Source: Spirochaetales bacterium
GTDB lineage: Bacteria > Spirochaetota > Spirochaetia > DTKZ01
Direction of reading: 5' to 3'
NCBI GenBank assembly: GCA_017998025.1
Contig: JAGODW010000034.1
Coordinates: 1 to 9,847, forward strand
Length of the DNA: 9,847 nucleotides
Both the position numbers and the translations under genes were made by a program. Positions 1-8,675 of the stretch are shown here, piece by piece. Position 1 is the stretch's first letter. The number at the start of each line of letters is the position of its first letter. The notes under the pieces are model-generated. The model was given only the letters and a program-made list of their open reading frames with translations. It was not told the DNA's origin and made no database searches.

Positions 1-35
1 GTTTAATTGTTCTGTTCTAACCGGCACAATGCAAG

Positions 36-50
36 TATACTACCTGCATG
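36..50 (+). promoter_or_regulatory. Possible -10 box and leaderless start of the sigma-54 regulator gene
   Basis: TATACT at 36-41 matches five of six bases of the -10 consensus and ends six bases before the ATG at 48. Initiation six to seven bases downstream of the hexamer would fall on or next to the A of the start codon. No Shine-Dalgarno sequence precedes this ATG. Together these suggest a leaderless mRNA. The weakness is that no good -35 hexamer lies 16-18 bp upstream and there is no extended -10 TG. Sequence before position 1 is not available, so a promoter further upstream cannot be excluded. Confidence 0.25.
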
Positions 51-1979
51 ATCAAAATTACTTTTGTTATTCCCTATGAGGAACTCAGGACTACCGTAAC
101 CGGGTATCTTCAACAGGTAAAGCGGGATCGCATACAGTTTTCAACGACCCATTTGGTTGGAGTGGAAGAAGTAAGGTGTTTTCAATTTGACTGCGATATT
201 GCCATAGCAAGAGGTATTACCTATGCGGCTATACGGGAATTGCATCCCGAGATAACCGCTATCGAAATACCGGTAACCGGATACGATGTAATCCGGGCAT
301 TGGTGGATTGCAGAAAGCAGTTCAAGACCCGTGATGTAGTAATTGTCGCTTCGGGAAATATGATTTACGGAGCTCCTTCCCTCAATGAAATACTCGATAT
401 GGATATTCAGGTGTACTCGGTGGAAACAGAAGGGGCGGCGGAATCGTACCTGGATCAAGCTGCGAAAAAAGGTGTAGGGGCAGTAATCGGAGGCCTTATG
501 ACATACCGGTTTGCCAGACAGCGGGGGCTTCCCTGTACTTGGATAAAATCAGGACCGGATGCCATAAAGCAATCTATCGATGAGGCAGTTCGAACTGCAG
601 AGATCAAACTGAGAGAACGGGAAAGGGCAGAGTTTTTTAAGATTGTAATGGATTATGCCCATGAGGGAGTTGTCTCTATCGACCGTAAAGGAACGATAAC
701 GGCTTTCAATAGATCCGCCTCTACAATCCTAAAGCATGAAAACGATCCAATCGGCTTACCGTATATGAATGTGCTTCCTTCGACGGCTATTGAGCGAGCG
801 TTAGTAGAAGGTAAGGAGGATATAGGCGTTCTGGAAAGCTGGGGAGATGTTTCTATTGCGGCAAATGTAGTTCCCATGCATCTAGGGACTGAAATTGAAG
901 GAGTCGTCGTAACATTCCAGAGCGTGAACCGGATTCAGGAGCTGGAAAGTAGAATCCGGAGAAAGATATTTTTAAAGGGACATACAGCTAAATATAACTT
1001 TCAGGATATTCTGGGAACCAGTTTTGCGTTGATGGATGCGGTACGAATTGCGGAAAAATACAGCCGAGTCGATGCCAACATTCTAATTACCGGAGAAACT
1101 GGAACAGGAAAAGAGCTCTTTGCCCATAGTATACACAATGCAAGCACTCGGGCAAATGGGCCGTTTGTTGCGGTAAACTGCGCTGCACTGCCGGAACATC
1201 TTCTGGAGAGTGAACTGTTCGGATATGCAGAAGGGGCCTTTACCGGTGCCATGCGAGGAGGGAAGGCAGGGCTGTTTGAAATGGCTCATGGAGGTACGAT
1301 CTTTCTCGATGAAATTGGAGAAATCCCTCTCTCGCTCCAGGCGAAACTCCTGCGGGTTCTCCAGGAGCGGGAGATTATGCGTGTGGGGGACGATCGGGTT
1401 ATCCCCGTCAATGTACGGGTGATTGCAGCTACGAACCTAAATCTCCGGGAAATGAGCGAAAAAGGTAGATTTCGCTCCGACCTTTTATTTCGACTGGATG
1501 TGCTCAGAATCGATGTTCCCCCCCTCCAGGAGCGACAGGAAGATATTTCATTTCTTGCCCGCCACTATTTGAATTTGTTTTCCGATAAGTTCGGGAAAAG
1601 GAAAATCCTCCTGGAACTAGAAGCGGAAAAATATCTAGGTACGTATCCATGGCCGGGAAATGTGCGTGAATTGGTTAACCTGTGCGAAAGAATTGCAGCC
1701 CTTTCGGAGGGAGAGGTGATTTCCCGGGAAGAAATCCAGGTGTTATTGGGAAAAGAACAGAATGCGTTGAAGACGGATCTGGTATCCATAAATGGCCAGG
1801 GAGAGGGGGAACAACTTACCCTTCTTGAAGCTCTTCGCAGGGCTAAGTTTAACCAGAGCCATGCGGCAAAGCTTCTGGGGATCAGTCGAACTACGCTATG
1901 GAGAAAACTTCGGTCTCTGGATTCTTCAGGTATGAACCCAATTGACGGCTTCTCGACAGCAGACGATATTCTGAAATAG
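48..1979 (+). CDS. Sigma-54-dependent transcriptional activator with PrpR-type N-terminal sensor domain
   Basis: This 643-residue protein is a bacterial enhancer-binding protein that should remodel RNA polymerase-sigma-54 by ATP hydrolysis. Residues 1-190 resemble the PrpR_N (propionate regulator) sensor; the stretch around 56-85, with GITYAAIRE and IPVTGYDVIRAL, is characteristic. Residues about 195-305 look like a PAS domain. The AAA+ domain spans about 315-550: Walker A GETGTGKE at 349-356, the sigma-54 contact loop GAFTGA at 396-401, Walker B GTIFLDE at 416-422, the FRSDLLFRL arginine-finger region at 475-483, and WPGNVREL at 535-542. A Fis-type helix-turn-helix occupies 590-624. All key motifs are intact, so it should be active. 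The start fits the family's N-terminus (MIKITFVIPYEEL), although no Shine-Dalgarno is visible. In PrpR of enteric bacteria the ligand is 2-methylcitrate; here no propionate genes are adjacent, so ligand and targets are unknown. The downstream neighbour argF is convergent and not an obvious target. Confidence 0.93.
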   Translation: MIKITFVIPYEELRTTVTGYLQQVKRDRIQFSTTHLVGVEEVRCFQFDCDIAIARGITYAAIRELHPEITAIEIPVTGYDVIRALVDCRKQFKTRDVVIVASGNMIYGAPSLNEILDMDIQVYSVETEGAAESYLDQAAKKGVGAVIGGLMTYRFARQRGLPCTWIKSGPDAIKQSIDEAVRTAEIKLRERERAEFFKIVMDYAHEGVVSIDRKGTITAFNRSASTILKHENDPIGLPYMNVLPSTAIERALVEGKEDIGVLESWGDVSIAANVVPMHLGTEIEGVVVTFQSVNRIQELESRIRRKIFLKGHTAKYNFQDILGTSFALMDAVRIAEKYSRVDANILITGETGTGKELFAHSIHNASTRANGPFVAVNCAALPEHLLESELFGYAEGAFTGAMRGGKAGLFEMAHGGTIFLDEIGEIPLSLQAKLLRVLQEREIMRVGDDRVIPVNVRVIAATNLNLREMSEKGRFRSDLLFRLDVLRIDVPPLQERQEDISFLARHYLNLFSDKFGKRKILLELEAEKYLGTYPWPGNVRELVNLCERIAALSEGEVISREEIQVLLGKEQNALKTDLVSINGQGEGEQLTLLEALRRAKFNQSHAAKLLGISRTTLWRKLRSLDSSGMNPIDGFSTADDILK

Positions 1980-2002
1980 GGAAGAAGTGAAAATCCTAAT
2001 GG

Positions 2003-2950
2003 TTAGAGGCTGTCCAGTGTGGCCAGCATCAATGCTTTAATAGTGTGTTTTCGGTTTTCCGCTTCATCCCATACCCGGGATTGCGGGCCTTCGATCACCT
2101 CGGGAGTAACCTCGTTTCCTTTTACCGCGGGCAAACAGTGAAGAAAGATGGAATCGGACCGGCCGGTGAGGGACATGAGTTTCTGATTCACCTGGTATGG
2201 ACGGAGAAGCTTTATCCGCTCCTCCATCAGAGACTCTTCACCCATAGATGCCCACACATCCGTGTACACCGCGTCGGCATCCCGGAGTTCGTTTTCTGGA
2301 GTTGAACAGATAGAAATACGGGAACCAGAGACGGCGGCAAAGGATTGGCAGGTTTCAATCAGGAGTTGCTCCGGATAGAGGTCTTCCGGTGCAACGATCG
2401 AGTAGTGAACTCCCATCTTGGTACAACCAATCATGAGGGCACGGGCCATATTGTTCCTTCCATCCCCTACGAATACGAGCTTCAGCCCCCGGAGGGTTCC
2501 GAACGCTTCTTCCAACGTCATAAGGTCTGCCAGGACCTGGGTAGGATGATCTGTATCGGTAAGCCCGTTATAGACAGGAACCCCTGAATACCGGGCAAGG
2601 ATCTCCACGGTCTCCTGTTTAAATCCCCGAAACTGAATGGCATCGAACATCCTTCCCAGCACCCGGGCGGTGTCTTCTACGCTCTCTTTTGCTCCCAGCT
2701 GGATGTCCTGAGTAGAGAGAAATACAGGATGACCCCCTTCTTCCCCAAACGCTGTTTCAAAGGCACAGCGGGTACGCGTGGAACGCTTCTCGAACAAGAG
2801 GGCGAGGGTCTTTCCCTGGAACCGCTGGAGTCTCTTCCCCTCGGTTTTCTCTTTTTTTACCTGATGGGATAGATCTAGAAGGTACCGAATCTCTTTCGGA
2901 GTGTAGTCACTTAAGGTAAGAAAGGACCTTCCTTTCAAGGAAATAGCCAT
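2003..2950 (-). CDS. argF: Ornithine carbamoyltransferase
   Basis: This 315-residue protein transfers the carbamoyl group from carbamoyl phosphate to ornithine, giving citrulline in cytosolic arginine metabolism. Carbamoyl phosphate-binding motifs are STRTR at 57-61, RG at 108-109 and HPTQ at 135-138. The ornithine side shows DVWASMGEE from 231 and HCLP at 271-274, and ENRKHTIKALM near the C-terminus is typical. The SMG loop separates it from aspartate carbamoyltransferase. The ATG at 2950 is preceded by GGGAGG six bases upstream. It begins 19 bp after the lon stop, so it is probably the last gene of the tig-clpP-clpX-lon transcript. DTARVLGRM and KQE around 92-112 resemble the ArcB/ArgI type, but the roughly 20-residue insertion after HCLPA seen in that type is absent. 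No arcA or arcC is present, so biosynthetic argF is preferred over catabolic arcB, with reserve. Confidence 0.9.
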   Translation of the reverse strand: MAISLKGRSFLTLSDYTPKEIRYLLDLSHQVKKEKTEGKRLQRFQGKTLALLFEKRSTRTRCAFETAFGEEGGHPVFLSTQDIQLGAKESVEDTARVLGRMFDAIQFRGFKQETVEILARYSGVPVYNGLTDTDHPTQVLADLMTLEEAFGTLRGLKLVFVGDGRNNMARALMIGCTKMGVHYSIVAPEDLYPEQLLIETCQSFAAVSGSRISICSTPENELRDADAVYTDVWASMGEESLMEERIKLLRPYQVNQKLMSLTGRSDSIFLHCLPAVKGNEVTPEVIEGPQSRVWDEAENRKHTIKALMLATLDSL

Positions 2951-2969
2951 ACTAAACCTCCCGGGATAC

Positions 2970-5378
2970 TTAAGATGATTCCTGGAATAGATGCGACGGG
3001 AAAAGAGCTTTTAAAGCTTCCAGGATTGAGTCCACAAAGATAAACCGAAGAGAAGATGAAACCTCCTTCGGTATTTCATCCATATCGTTTCGATTCTCTT
3101 CCGGAAGCAGAACTGTAGGGATCCGATTCCGGTGAGCAGCGAGGACCTTTTCTTTTACGCCTCCAATGGGAAGAATCTTCCCTGTAAGGGTAATTTCTCC
3201 TGTCATTGCAATACCGGTGTTGACACATACACCGGAAAAAGCCGAAAGAAGGGAAGAAGCGATGGTAATACCGGCAGAAGGTCCGTCCTTTGGAATAGCC
3301 CCTTCAGGAATGTGAATATGGACATCCTTCCCTTTGTAAAACTCAGGGGAAAGTTTATAATAGCCCGCAGTAGATTTAAGAAAAGAGAAAGCTGTCAATG
3401 CGCTTTCTTTCATTACGTCTCCCAGGCTTCCTGTGAGCAGTAGGTCTCCCTTTCCGTCAAACACCACTGCTTCTACAGGGAGGATAGTTCCTCCCAATTC
3501 TGTCCACGCAAGACCGTAGGCCAGACCCGGTCGGGTATCGTGGTATAGGATATCGCGCTTGTGTTTTGGATTTCCCAGATACCGGGAAACGTTCTTTGCT
3601 GTCAGCGTTGCTGAAAACAGGAGGTCCTTAGAGGGGGGCGGATCGGGTGTCTGGCTCGAAGAAGAGTCTTTCCGGGTATATCCCTTTCGGACCGCTTCCC
3701 GGGCCAATTTCCGAACGATCTGGGCTATTTCTCGTTCTAGGTTCCGGACCCCCGATTCCATCGTATAGTTCTGAATTATATGGAGAATCCCATCTTTTCG
3801 AAATTTAATCGCTGCCCAGGAAAGGCCGTTCTCTTCTATCTGTTTCGGAATGATAAACCCTTCGGCAATTTTAAGTTTTTCGTACTCCGTATAGCCGGGT
3901 ATTTCAATTACTTCCATTCGATCCAGCAGGGGATACGGAATATTATGGATTGAGTTCGCGGTTGTAATAAACATAACATTGGAAAGGTCGTACGGAACTT
4001 CCAGGTAGTGATCTAAAAACATCGAATTTTGTTCCGGGTCCAGCACTTCGAGAAGCGCGGCAGCCGGATCGCCGCGAAAGTCGCTGCTCATTTTATCTAT
4101 TTCATCCAACAGGAATACAGGATTTTTTGTACCAGCCTTTCGCATCGACTGAATGATTTTCCCGGGTAAGGCGCCTACGTAGGTTTTCCGGTGTCCCCGT
4201 ATCTCAGCCTCGTCCTTTACCCCGCCGAGGGAAATGCGTACAAAGTTTCGTCCCAGACACCGGGCTACAGATTTTCCCAGAGAAGTCTTTCCGGTTCCCG
4301 GCGGACCTACAAAACAGAGAATTGGGCCTTTAACCTTTTCTTTTAGCTGATGGACGGCAATAAAATCAAGGATCCGTTCCTTTGGCTTTTTTAAATCATA
4401 GTGATCTTCATTCAGGATTCGTTCCGCCGCTTCAATATCTTTACTCTCCTCTGTCCGTTCATTCCACGGGATATCTACGATCCATTCAATGTAGGTGCGT
4501 AGAATGCCTGCTTCTGGAGAGAATGTCTGGAGTTTTTCCAGCCGTTTTAATTCTCGTTGAACTTTTGTAAGAACCTCTTCCGGAAGTTCTTTCTTGTTTA
4601 CCTTTTCTTCTAATTCTTTTACGCCGGTAGGATCTTCCGTGTCTTTTCCTAATTCCCGGCTGATCTCCTTCATCTGTTCCTGAAGAAAGTAATCCCGTTG
4701 ACCTTTTTCAATCCGCTTTTTTACCCGATTGTTGATCTTTAGCTGGAGCTCTAAAATTTCACATTCGAGCTGCAATGTAGAGGCCAGCTCCCGGAGACGG
4801 TTTTCTGCTGATTCGATTCCAAGAAGTTCGATTTTTTTTTCTAGTTTAAACGATGCATGGGCACAGACCATATCCACCAGTCTATGGGGGATTTCTGTTC
4901 GTTCTATGGCGGCCACAATTTCAGCAGGTATTTTTTTATTTAAAGAGGCGTAAGCCTTAAAAGTCTCTTGAATTGAACGCATAAGGGAAAGAGTTACTTT
5001 ATCTACCTCGTTTTTCTCGAGGATTTGTTTGATTTCCCCATAGAAGTAGGGTTCCTGTCGGAGGAACGAAAGGATGGTTCCCCGTTCCTGTCCTTCCACC
5101 AGAGCGCGGATGGTTCCATCGGGAAGCTTCATATGTTGAAGTACGGTTCCGATGCATCCCACTGCGTAGAGATCTTCCTTCGCCGGCTCCAGGGTTGGAT
5201 TTTTCTGGCAAACAAGGAATACTTTATGGTCGCTCTGGGCTACAGCTTCGACTGCATCAACCACAAGACGTTTCACACCAAAGACAGGAATTACCATTCC
5301 AGGAAAAACAACCAGGTCCCGAAGGGGTATAATGGGTAATTGAAGGAGAGATCGCTGGGATTTTTCGAAAAACTTCAT
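2970..5378 (-). CDS. lon: ATP-dependent protease Lon (LonA type)
   Basis: This 802-residue protein is a full-length soluble LonA, a cytosolic hexameric AAA+ protease that degrades misfolded and some regulatory proteins. The N-terminal substrate-binding domain starts at [20 protein letters not shown] (14-33) and is followed by a helical, coiled-coil-prone stretch at about 195-300. The AAA+ module has Walker A GPPGTGKT at 358-365 and Walker [10 protein letters not shown] at 421-429. The protease domain (about 590-795) carries the Ser-Lys dyad: Ser701 in PKDGPSAG and, 43 residues later, Lys744 in GGVKEK. Residues about 566-588 form a polar Ser/Pro-rich segment between the AAA+ lid and the protease domain. 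The ATG shares ATGA with the clpX stop, and no Shine-Dalgarno is visible before it, which points to translational coupling to clpX. argF follows after 19 bp. I see no CIRCE-type heat-shock operator before the gene. Confidence 0.97.
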   Translation of the reverse strand: MKFFEKSQRSLLQLPIIPLRDLVVFPGMVIPVFGVKRLVVDAVEAVAQSDHKVFLVCQKNPTLEPAKEDLYAVGCIGTVLQHMKLPDGTIRALVEGQERGTILSFLRQEPYFYGEIKQILEKNEVDKVTLSLMRSIQETFKAYASLNKKIPAEIVAAIERTEIPHRLVDMVCAHASFKLEKKIELLGIESAENRLRELASTLQLECEILELQLKINNRVKKRIEKGQRDYFLQEQMKEISRELGKDTEDPTGVKELEEKVNKKELPEEVLTKVQRELKRLEKLQTFSPEAGILRTYIEWIVDIPWNERTEESKDIEAAERILNEDHYDLKKPKERILDFIAVHQLKEKVKGPILCFVGPPGTGKTSLGKSVARCLGRNFVRISLGGVKDEAEIRGHRKTYVGALPGKIIQSMRKAGTKNPVFLLDEIDKMSSDFRGDPAAALLEVLDPEQNSMFLDHYLEVPYDLSNVMFITTANSIHNIPYPLLDRMEVIEIPGYTEYEKLKIAEGFIIPKQIEENGLSWAAIKFRKDGILHIIQNYTMESGVRNLEREIAQIVRKLAREAVRKGYTRKDSSSSQTPDPPPSKDLLFSATLTAKNVSRYLGNPKHKRDILYHDTRPGLAYGLAWTELGGTILPVEAVVFDGKGDLLLTGSLGDVMKESALTAFSFLKSTAGYYKLSPEFYKGKDVHIHIPEGAIPKDGPSAGITIASSLLSAFSGVCVNTGIAMTGEITLTGKILPIGGVKEKVLAAHRNRIPTVLLPEENRNDMDEIPKEVSSSLRFIFVDSILEALKALFPSHLFQESS

Positions 5379-6616
5379 GCGGATTTTTTGATTTGAATAA
5401 TCTCTGGACGCTCCATCTTTTCTATAACATCCCGGGTAATTACTACTTTCTTTCTTCCTTCCAGGGAGGGGAGTTCAAACATCACATCCAACATGATGGA
5501 TTCTACGATAGCACGAATCCCTCGAGCCCCGGTTTTCCGGCGTATAGCCTCCCCGGCAACCGCTTTAACTGCCGCTGGTTCAAATACGAGGTCTACTCCA
5601 TCAATCTGGAGGGAAATCTGGTATTGCTTGATGATCGAGTTCTTAGGTTCTGTAATAATACGTTCAAGATCTTCCTGGGAAAGATCATGAAGAGGAACAT
5701 GTATCGGGAGTCGTCCCACGAACTCAGGGATCATCCCAAACTTGATTAAATCATCCGGATGCATCTGTTTATAAAGGTCCATCAAGTTTTTTTCTGTGCG
5801 GCTTCGTACATCTGCTCCAAACCCAAGCGGATGCTGTGCCACCCGGGATTCGATGATTTTATCCAATCCGACAAAGGCTCCTCCGCAGATAAAGAGAATA
5901 TTCCGTGTATCGATCCGGAGCATCTCCTGATTGGGATGCTTCCGTCCTCCCTGGGGGGGAACGTTTGCAACAGTACCTTCGATGATTTTCAGAAGAGCCT
6001 GCTGTACCCCTTCTCCCGAAACGTCCCGGGTAATGGAAATGTTTTCTCCCTTCTTGGCTATTTTATCAATTTCATCGATATATACGATCCCGCGTTCTGC
6101 TGCGGCAATGTTGTTTCCTGCATTTTGAATCAATTTTAGCAGGATGTTTTCTACATCTTCTCCTACATACCCTGCTTCGGTAAGAGTGGTAGCATCTGCA
6201 ATAGCAAAGGGAACCCGTAGTTTTTTGGCGAGTGTCCTCGCAAGGAGCGTTTTCCCTGTGCCAGTAGGTCCGATGAGAAGAACGTTAGATTTTTCCAGTT
6301 CTACATCATCATCTATTTTCGGGCGGTAAGATATTCGTTTATAATGATTGTATACGGCAACCGACAGAACCCGTTTAGCATACTCCTGTCCCACTACGTA
6401 CTGATCGAGGAACTCTTTGACCTCTTTTGGACTGGGGATATCTTCCATGAACTCGGTAGTAAGAATGTCCTCTTCCTCATCGAGGATTTTCTTACACACG
6501 TTCACGCATTCATCACAGATGTACACTCCAGGTCCTGCAATCAGCCTTCGGGCAAAATCTGCACTTTTCCCGCAGAAGGAACAGACCTTTACAGCATCAT
6601 TTCGAAGTTTGCTCAT
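5375..6616 (-). CDS. clpX: ClpXP protease ATP-binding subunit ClpX
   Basis: This 413-residue AAA+ unfoldase feeds substrates into ClpP. The N-terminal zinc-binding domain has Cys12, Cys15, Cys34 and Cys37. Then come Walker A GPTGTGKT at 116-123, the substrate-gripping pore loop GYVGE at 149-153, Walker [10 protein letters not shown] at 177-185, the RKH loop at 225-227, and sensor-2 GARGIR at 363-368. The ClpP-docking loop reads LGFG at 264-267, a conservative form of the usual IGF. I chose the ATG at 6616 because the zinc domain begins right after it and AAAGGGGG lies about four bases upstream; a longer frame to 6658 would add 14 unrelated residues inside clpP. The first 20 bp overlap the end of clpP, and the stop overlaps the lon start (ATGA), so the three proteins are probably translationally coupled. 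Confidence 0.97.
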   Translation of the reverse strand: MSKLRNDAVKVCSFCGKSADFARRLIAGPGVYICDECVNVCKKILDEEEDILTTEFMEDIPSPKEVKEFLDQYVVGQEYAKRVLSVAVYNHYKRISYRPKIDDDVELEKSNVLLIGPTGTGKTLLARTLAKKLRVPFAIADATTLTEAGYVGEDVENILLKLIQNAGNNIAAAERGIVYIDEIDKIAKKGENISITRDVSGEGVQQALLKIIEGTVANVPPQGGRKHPNQEMLRIDTRNILFICGGAFVGLDKIIESRVAQHPLGFGADVRSRTEKNLMDLYKQMHPDDLIKFGMIPEFVGRLPIHVPLHDLSQEDLERIITEPKNSIIKQYQISLQIDGVDLVFEPAAVKAVAGEAIRRKTGARGIRAIVESIMLDVMFELPSLEGRKKVVITRDVIEKMERPEIIQIKKSA

Positions 6617-7214
6617 GGGACCCCCTTTGTAGGATCTTGTCCGCCAAACCGTACGCAACTGCTTCTTCCGCGGACATATAGAAATCCCGTTCCAGATCTC
6701 GGGCTACCTCATCCGGCTGTTTTCCCGTATGGAGGGCAAAATAATCGATAGTAAGTTTTTTTAATCGTAATATTTCCCGGGCTTGTACCTTGATATCCGA
6801 CACCTGTCCCTGCACTCCACCCCAGGGCTGATGGATCAGCATACGGGATGAAGGAAGAACGAACCGTTTCCCCTTTGTCCCGCAGGCCAGAATAAGGGCA
6901 GCCATCGAGGAGGCCTGGCCAAGGCAGATGGTCTGTACGTTGGGTTTAATATATTGGATTGTATCGTAGATAGCTAATCCGGCGGTTACCACACCCCCCG
7001 GAGAATTGATGTAGAGACTGATGTCTCGTTCAGGGTCCTGAGATTCCAGGAAGAGGAGCTGGGCAACTACTAGATCCGCTGTTAGGTCGAATATTTCTCC
7101 GTCTATGAATACAATCCTATCTTTTAAAAGTCGGGAGTAAATATCGTAAGCCCGTTCACCGGATCCGCTCTGCTCGATCACTACAGGAACCAGGCTATGC
7201 ATCTTTTCTTTCAT
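6597..7214 (-). CDS. clpP: ATP-dependent Clp protease proteolytic subunit
   Basis: This 205-residue serine peptidase forms the tetradecameric chamber that degrades proteins unfolded by ClpX. Numbered from the ATG, the catalytic triad is Ser103 in GQASSMAA, His128 in [10 protein letters not shown] and Asp177 in [11 protein letters not shown]. The glycine-rich SPGG at 71-74 forms part of the oxyanion region. Length is normal and there is no long propeptide. The start is ambiguous. The ATG at 7214 has AAAGGA ten bases upstream; a GTG directly before it (7217) has the same Shine-Dalgarno at seven bases and would add one residue. The gene begins 33 bp after the tig stop from the ATG, or 30 bp from the GTG, and its end overlaps clpX by 20 bp, as expected for a co-transcribed ClpXP pair. 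Confidence 0.97.
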   Translation of the reverse strand: MKEKMHSLVPVVIEQSGSGERAYDIYSRLLKDRIVFIDGEIFDLTADLVVAQLLFLESQDPERDISLYINSPGGVVTAGLAIYDTIQYIKPNVQTICLGQASSMAALILACGTKGKRFVLPSSRMLIHQPWGGVQGQVSDIKVQAREILRLKKLTIDYFALHTGKQPDEVARDLERDFYMSAEEAVAYGLADKILQRGSHEQTSK

Positions 7215-7247
7215 CACGTAGAAATCCTTTATTCTGTTTCCTAAAAA

Positions 7248-8606
7248 TTAATTATTTCCCTGTAAAATGTCTATAAATTTTACCTCCGGACCCTTCTTTA
7301 TCTGGTTGGCCTCCAGTATCCGATCAAAGAGCTTTTTTTCTTTCAGATCATGGGTGAGCACATCCAGGTAGCCGTTTTTCTCATAGTAGGCCTTAAGCTC
7401 CTTCGGATCCATAGACGCCTCCTGGGCATGCTCTTTAATCAGGTTCTCTACTTCTTCATCGGCAACTTCGATCTTTTCCTTGTCAATCATAGCATTGATG
7501 AGCAACCGGATTTTAAGGCTTTTCTCTGCCTGCGGTCGCCATTCGTTTAATACATCTTCCTTCGTTTTCCCCTGCAGCTGGAGAATTTGCAGCATATTGC
7601 TCTCTTGCATTCGATTCCGCTGGAGAAAATTTTCCCAGGTGTTTTCTAAATCGACCTGCACCATAGATTCGGGCAGAATAAGGGAAGACCCTTCCAGCAC
7701 TTTTTCCATTAACCGTTCTATAGTAATCGAACGTACCCGGTTTTGAGCTGTTTCTTCCAGCCGTTTTCGAATATCCGCTTTTAGATCTTCCAGGGTTTTA
7801 TACTTTTCGCTGATGTCCTGAGCCAGTTCGTCGTTCAGTTCCGGTCGTTTCTTTTCTTTCAAGGCAACCAGTTCTACGGAAATTCGTTTGGTGGATCCTG
7901 CGAGCTCTTTGAACTTGTAATCTTCCGGAAAGGACTTTGTGATCGTTTTCGTTTCACCTTTTTTCATGCCGATCAGTTCTGCATCAAAATCGTAGTAGAT
8001 TTGTCCCTTGCCAATCGTGCAGGTAAAGTCACTTCTACGGGTTTGAGGAATTTCTTCGCCGTTTTCATCCACTTCCCAGTACTGTATCGTTGCAATGTCT
8101 TCCGAAGCTGCTTCTCCATCCTTCTCTACGATGAAAGAATTCTGTTCCACCAGAGCTTCTAATTCCCGGTTTTCATCCTCTTCGGTGATCTGTACAACCG
8201 GCTGCTCTACTTCAAACCCTGTATAGGGTCCTAATTCGATTGTGGGGAAAACGTCATAGGTGACGGTGAATTGAAAATCCCGTTCAAAATCAGGTTTTAG
8301 ATCGAATCCATCCTCCAGTTTAGGAGTAGAGTAGGGGAGAGGCTTTTCCTCGATCTGAGAAAAAACCTCCGAAAGGGCGGATTCTATAATTTCCTGTGCG
8401 GTTTCCAGCTTGATGTCTTCGCCAAATTTTCTTTCCAGAATGGAAGGGGGCACTTTGCCCTTTCGAAATCCATCGATCTGTATTTTTTTTGCATAATCAG
8501 CGAGCCGTTTTTCGTATTCTGTTTTTACATCTTCCTTTTTTACGGTTATACTTAATTTTACCTGTGATGTATCCTGAAGATGCTGGATTTCTTTCTGTTG
8601 TACCAC
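7248..8606 (-). CDS. tig: Trigger factor, ribosome-associated chaperone
   Basis: This 452-residue protein binds near the polypeptide exit tunnel and shields nascent chains. The N-terminal domain carries the ribosome-docking signature GFRKGKVP at 46-53. A central FKBP-like region lies at about 155-250 (IGKGQ, ELIGMKKGE, SFPEDY, ELAGS). A long helical chaperone domain fills about 255-440. The FKBP segment that usually reads I-P-G-F-E before the LIGM motif is YYDFDAELIGM here, so prolyl isomerase activity may be weak or lost. I chose the GTG at 8606 because GGGAGG lies seven bases upstream and the family N-terminus starts there. The open frame continues to 8717 but would run through a terminator and into tRNA-Gly. 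tig leads clpP, clpX and lon, the common arrangement linking nascent-chain folding to proteolysis. Confidence 0.94.
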   Translation of the reverse strand: MVQQKEIQHLQDTSQVKLSITVKKEDVKTEYEKRLADYAKKIQIDGFRKGKVPPSILERKFGEDIKLETAQEIIESALSEVFSQIEEKPLPYSTPKLEDGFDLKPDFERDFQFTVTYDVFPTIELGPYTGFEVEQPVVQITEEDENRELEALVEQNSFIVEKDGEAASEDIATIQYWEVDENGEEIPQTRRSDFTCTIGKGQIYYDFDAELIGMKKGETKTITKSFPEDYKFKELAGSTKRISVELVALKEKKRPELNDELAQDISEKYKTLEDLKADIRKRLEETAQNRVRSITIERLMEKVLEGSSLILPESMVQVDLENTWENFLQRNRMQESNMLQILQLQGKTKEDVLNEWRPQAEKSLKIRLLINAMIDKEKIEVADEEVENLIKEHAQEASMDPKELKAYYEKNGYLDVLTHDLKEKKLFDRILEANQIKKGPEVKFIDILQGNN

Positions 8607-8631
8607 GGATATTCCTCCCTCAACTGTTCTG

Positions 8632-8664
8632 AAAAAAAAAGGCGACCCGGCAAGCCGGACCGCC
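8632..8664 (-). terminator. Intrinsic terminator after tRNA-Gly, upstream of tig
   Basis: Read on the minus strand, positions 8664-8641 form a ten-base-pair stem (GGCGGTCCGG with CCGGGTCGCC, including two G-U pairs) closed by the tetraloop CTTG, followed directly by nine T. This is a textbook Rho-independent terminator for the tRNA cluster. Its T-run ends 25 bases before the GTG of tig, so it either isolates tig from the tRNA transcript or lets a fraction of polymerases through as an attenuator. Confidence 0.9.
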
Positions 8665-8675
8665 TGCGATGACTC

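Noticed and set aside
21..50. GGCAC...GC as a sigma-54 -24/-12 promoter before the regulator gene
   Set aside because: The GG and GC are not separated by the required ten bases.
6617..6658. N-terminal extension of ClpX by 14 residues
   Set aside because: The extra residues lie inside clpP and do not resemble the family. The internal ATG at 6616 has AAAGGGGG just upstream and begins right before the zinc domain.
1723..6781. Ten CCCGGG palindromes, more than expected by chance for this base composition
   Set aside because: Nearly all lie in coding sequence, and the ones checked in frame come mostly from a CGG arginine codon after a codon ending in CC, so codon preference explains them better than a regulatory or restriction-related signal.
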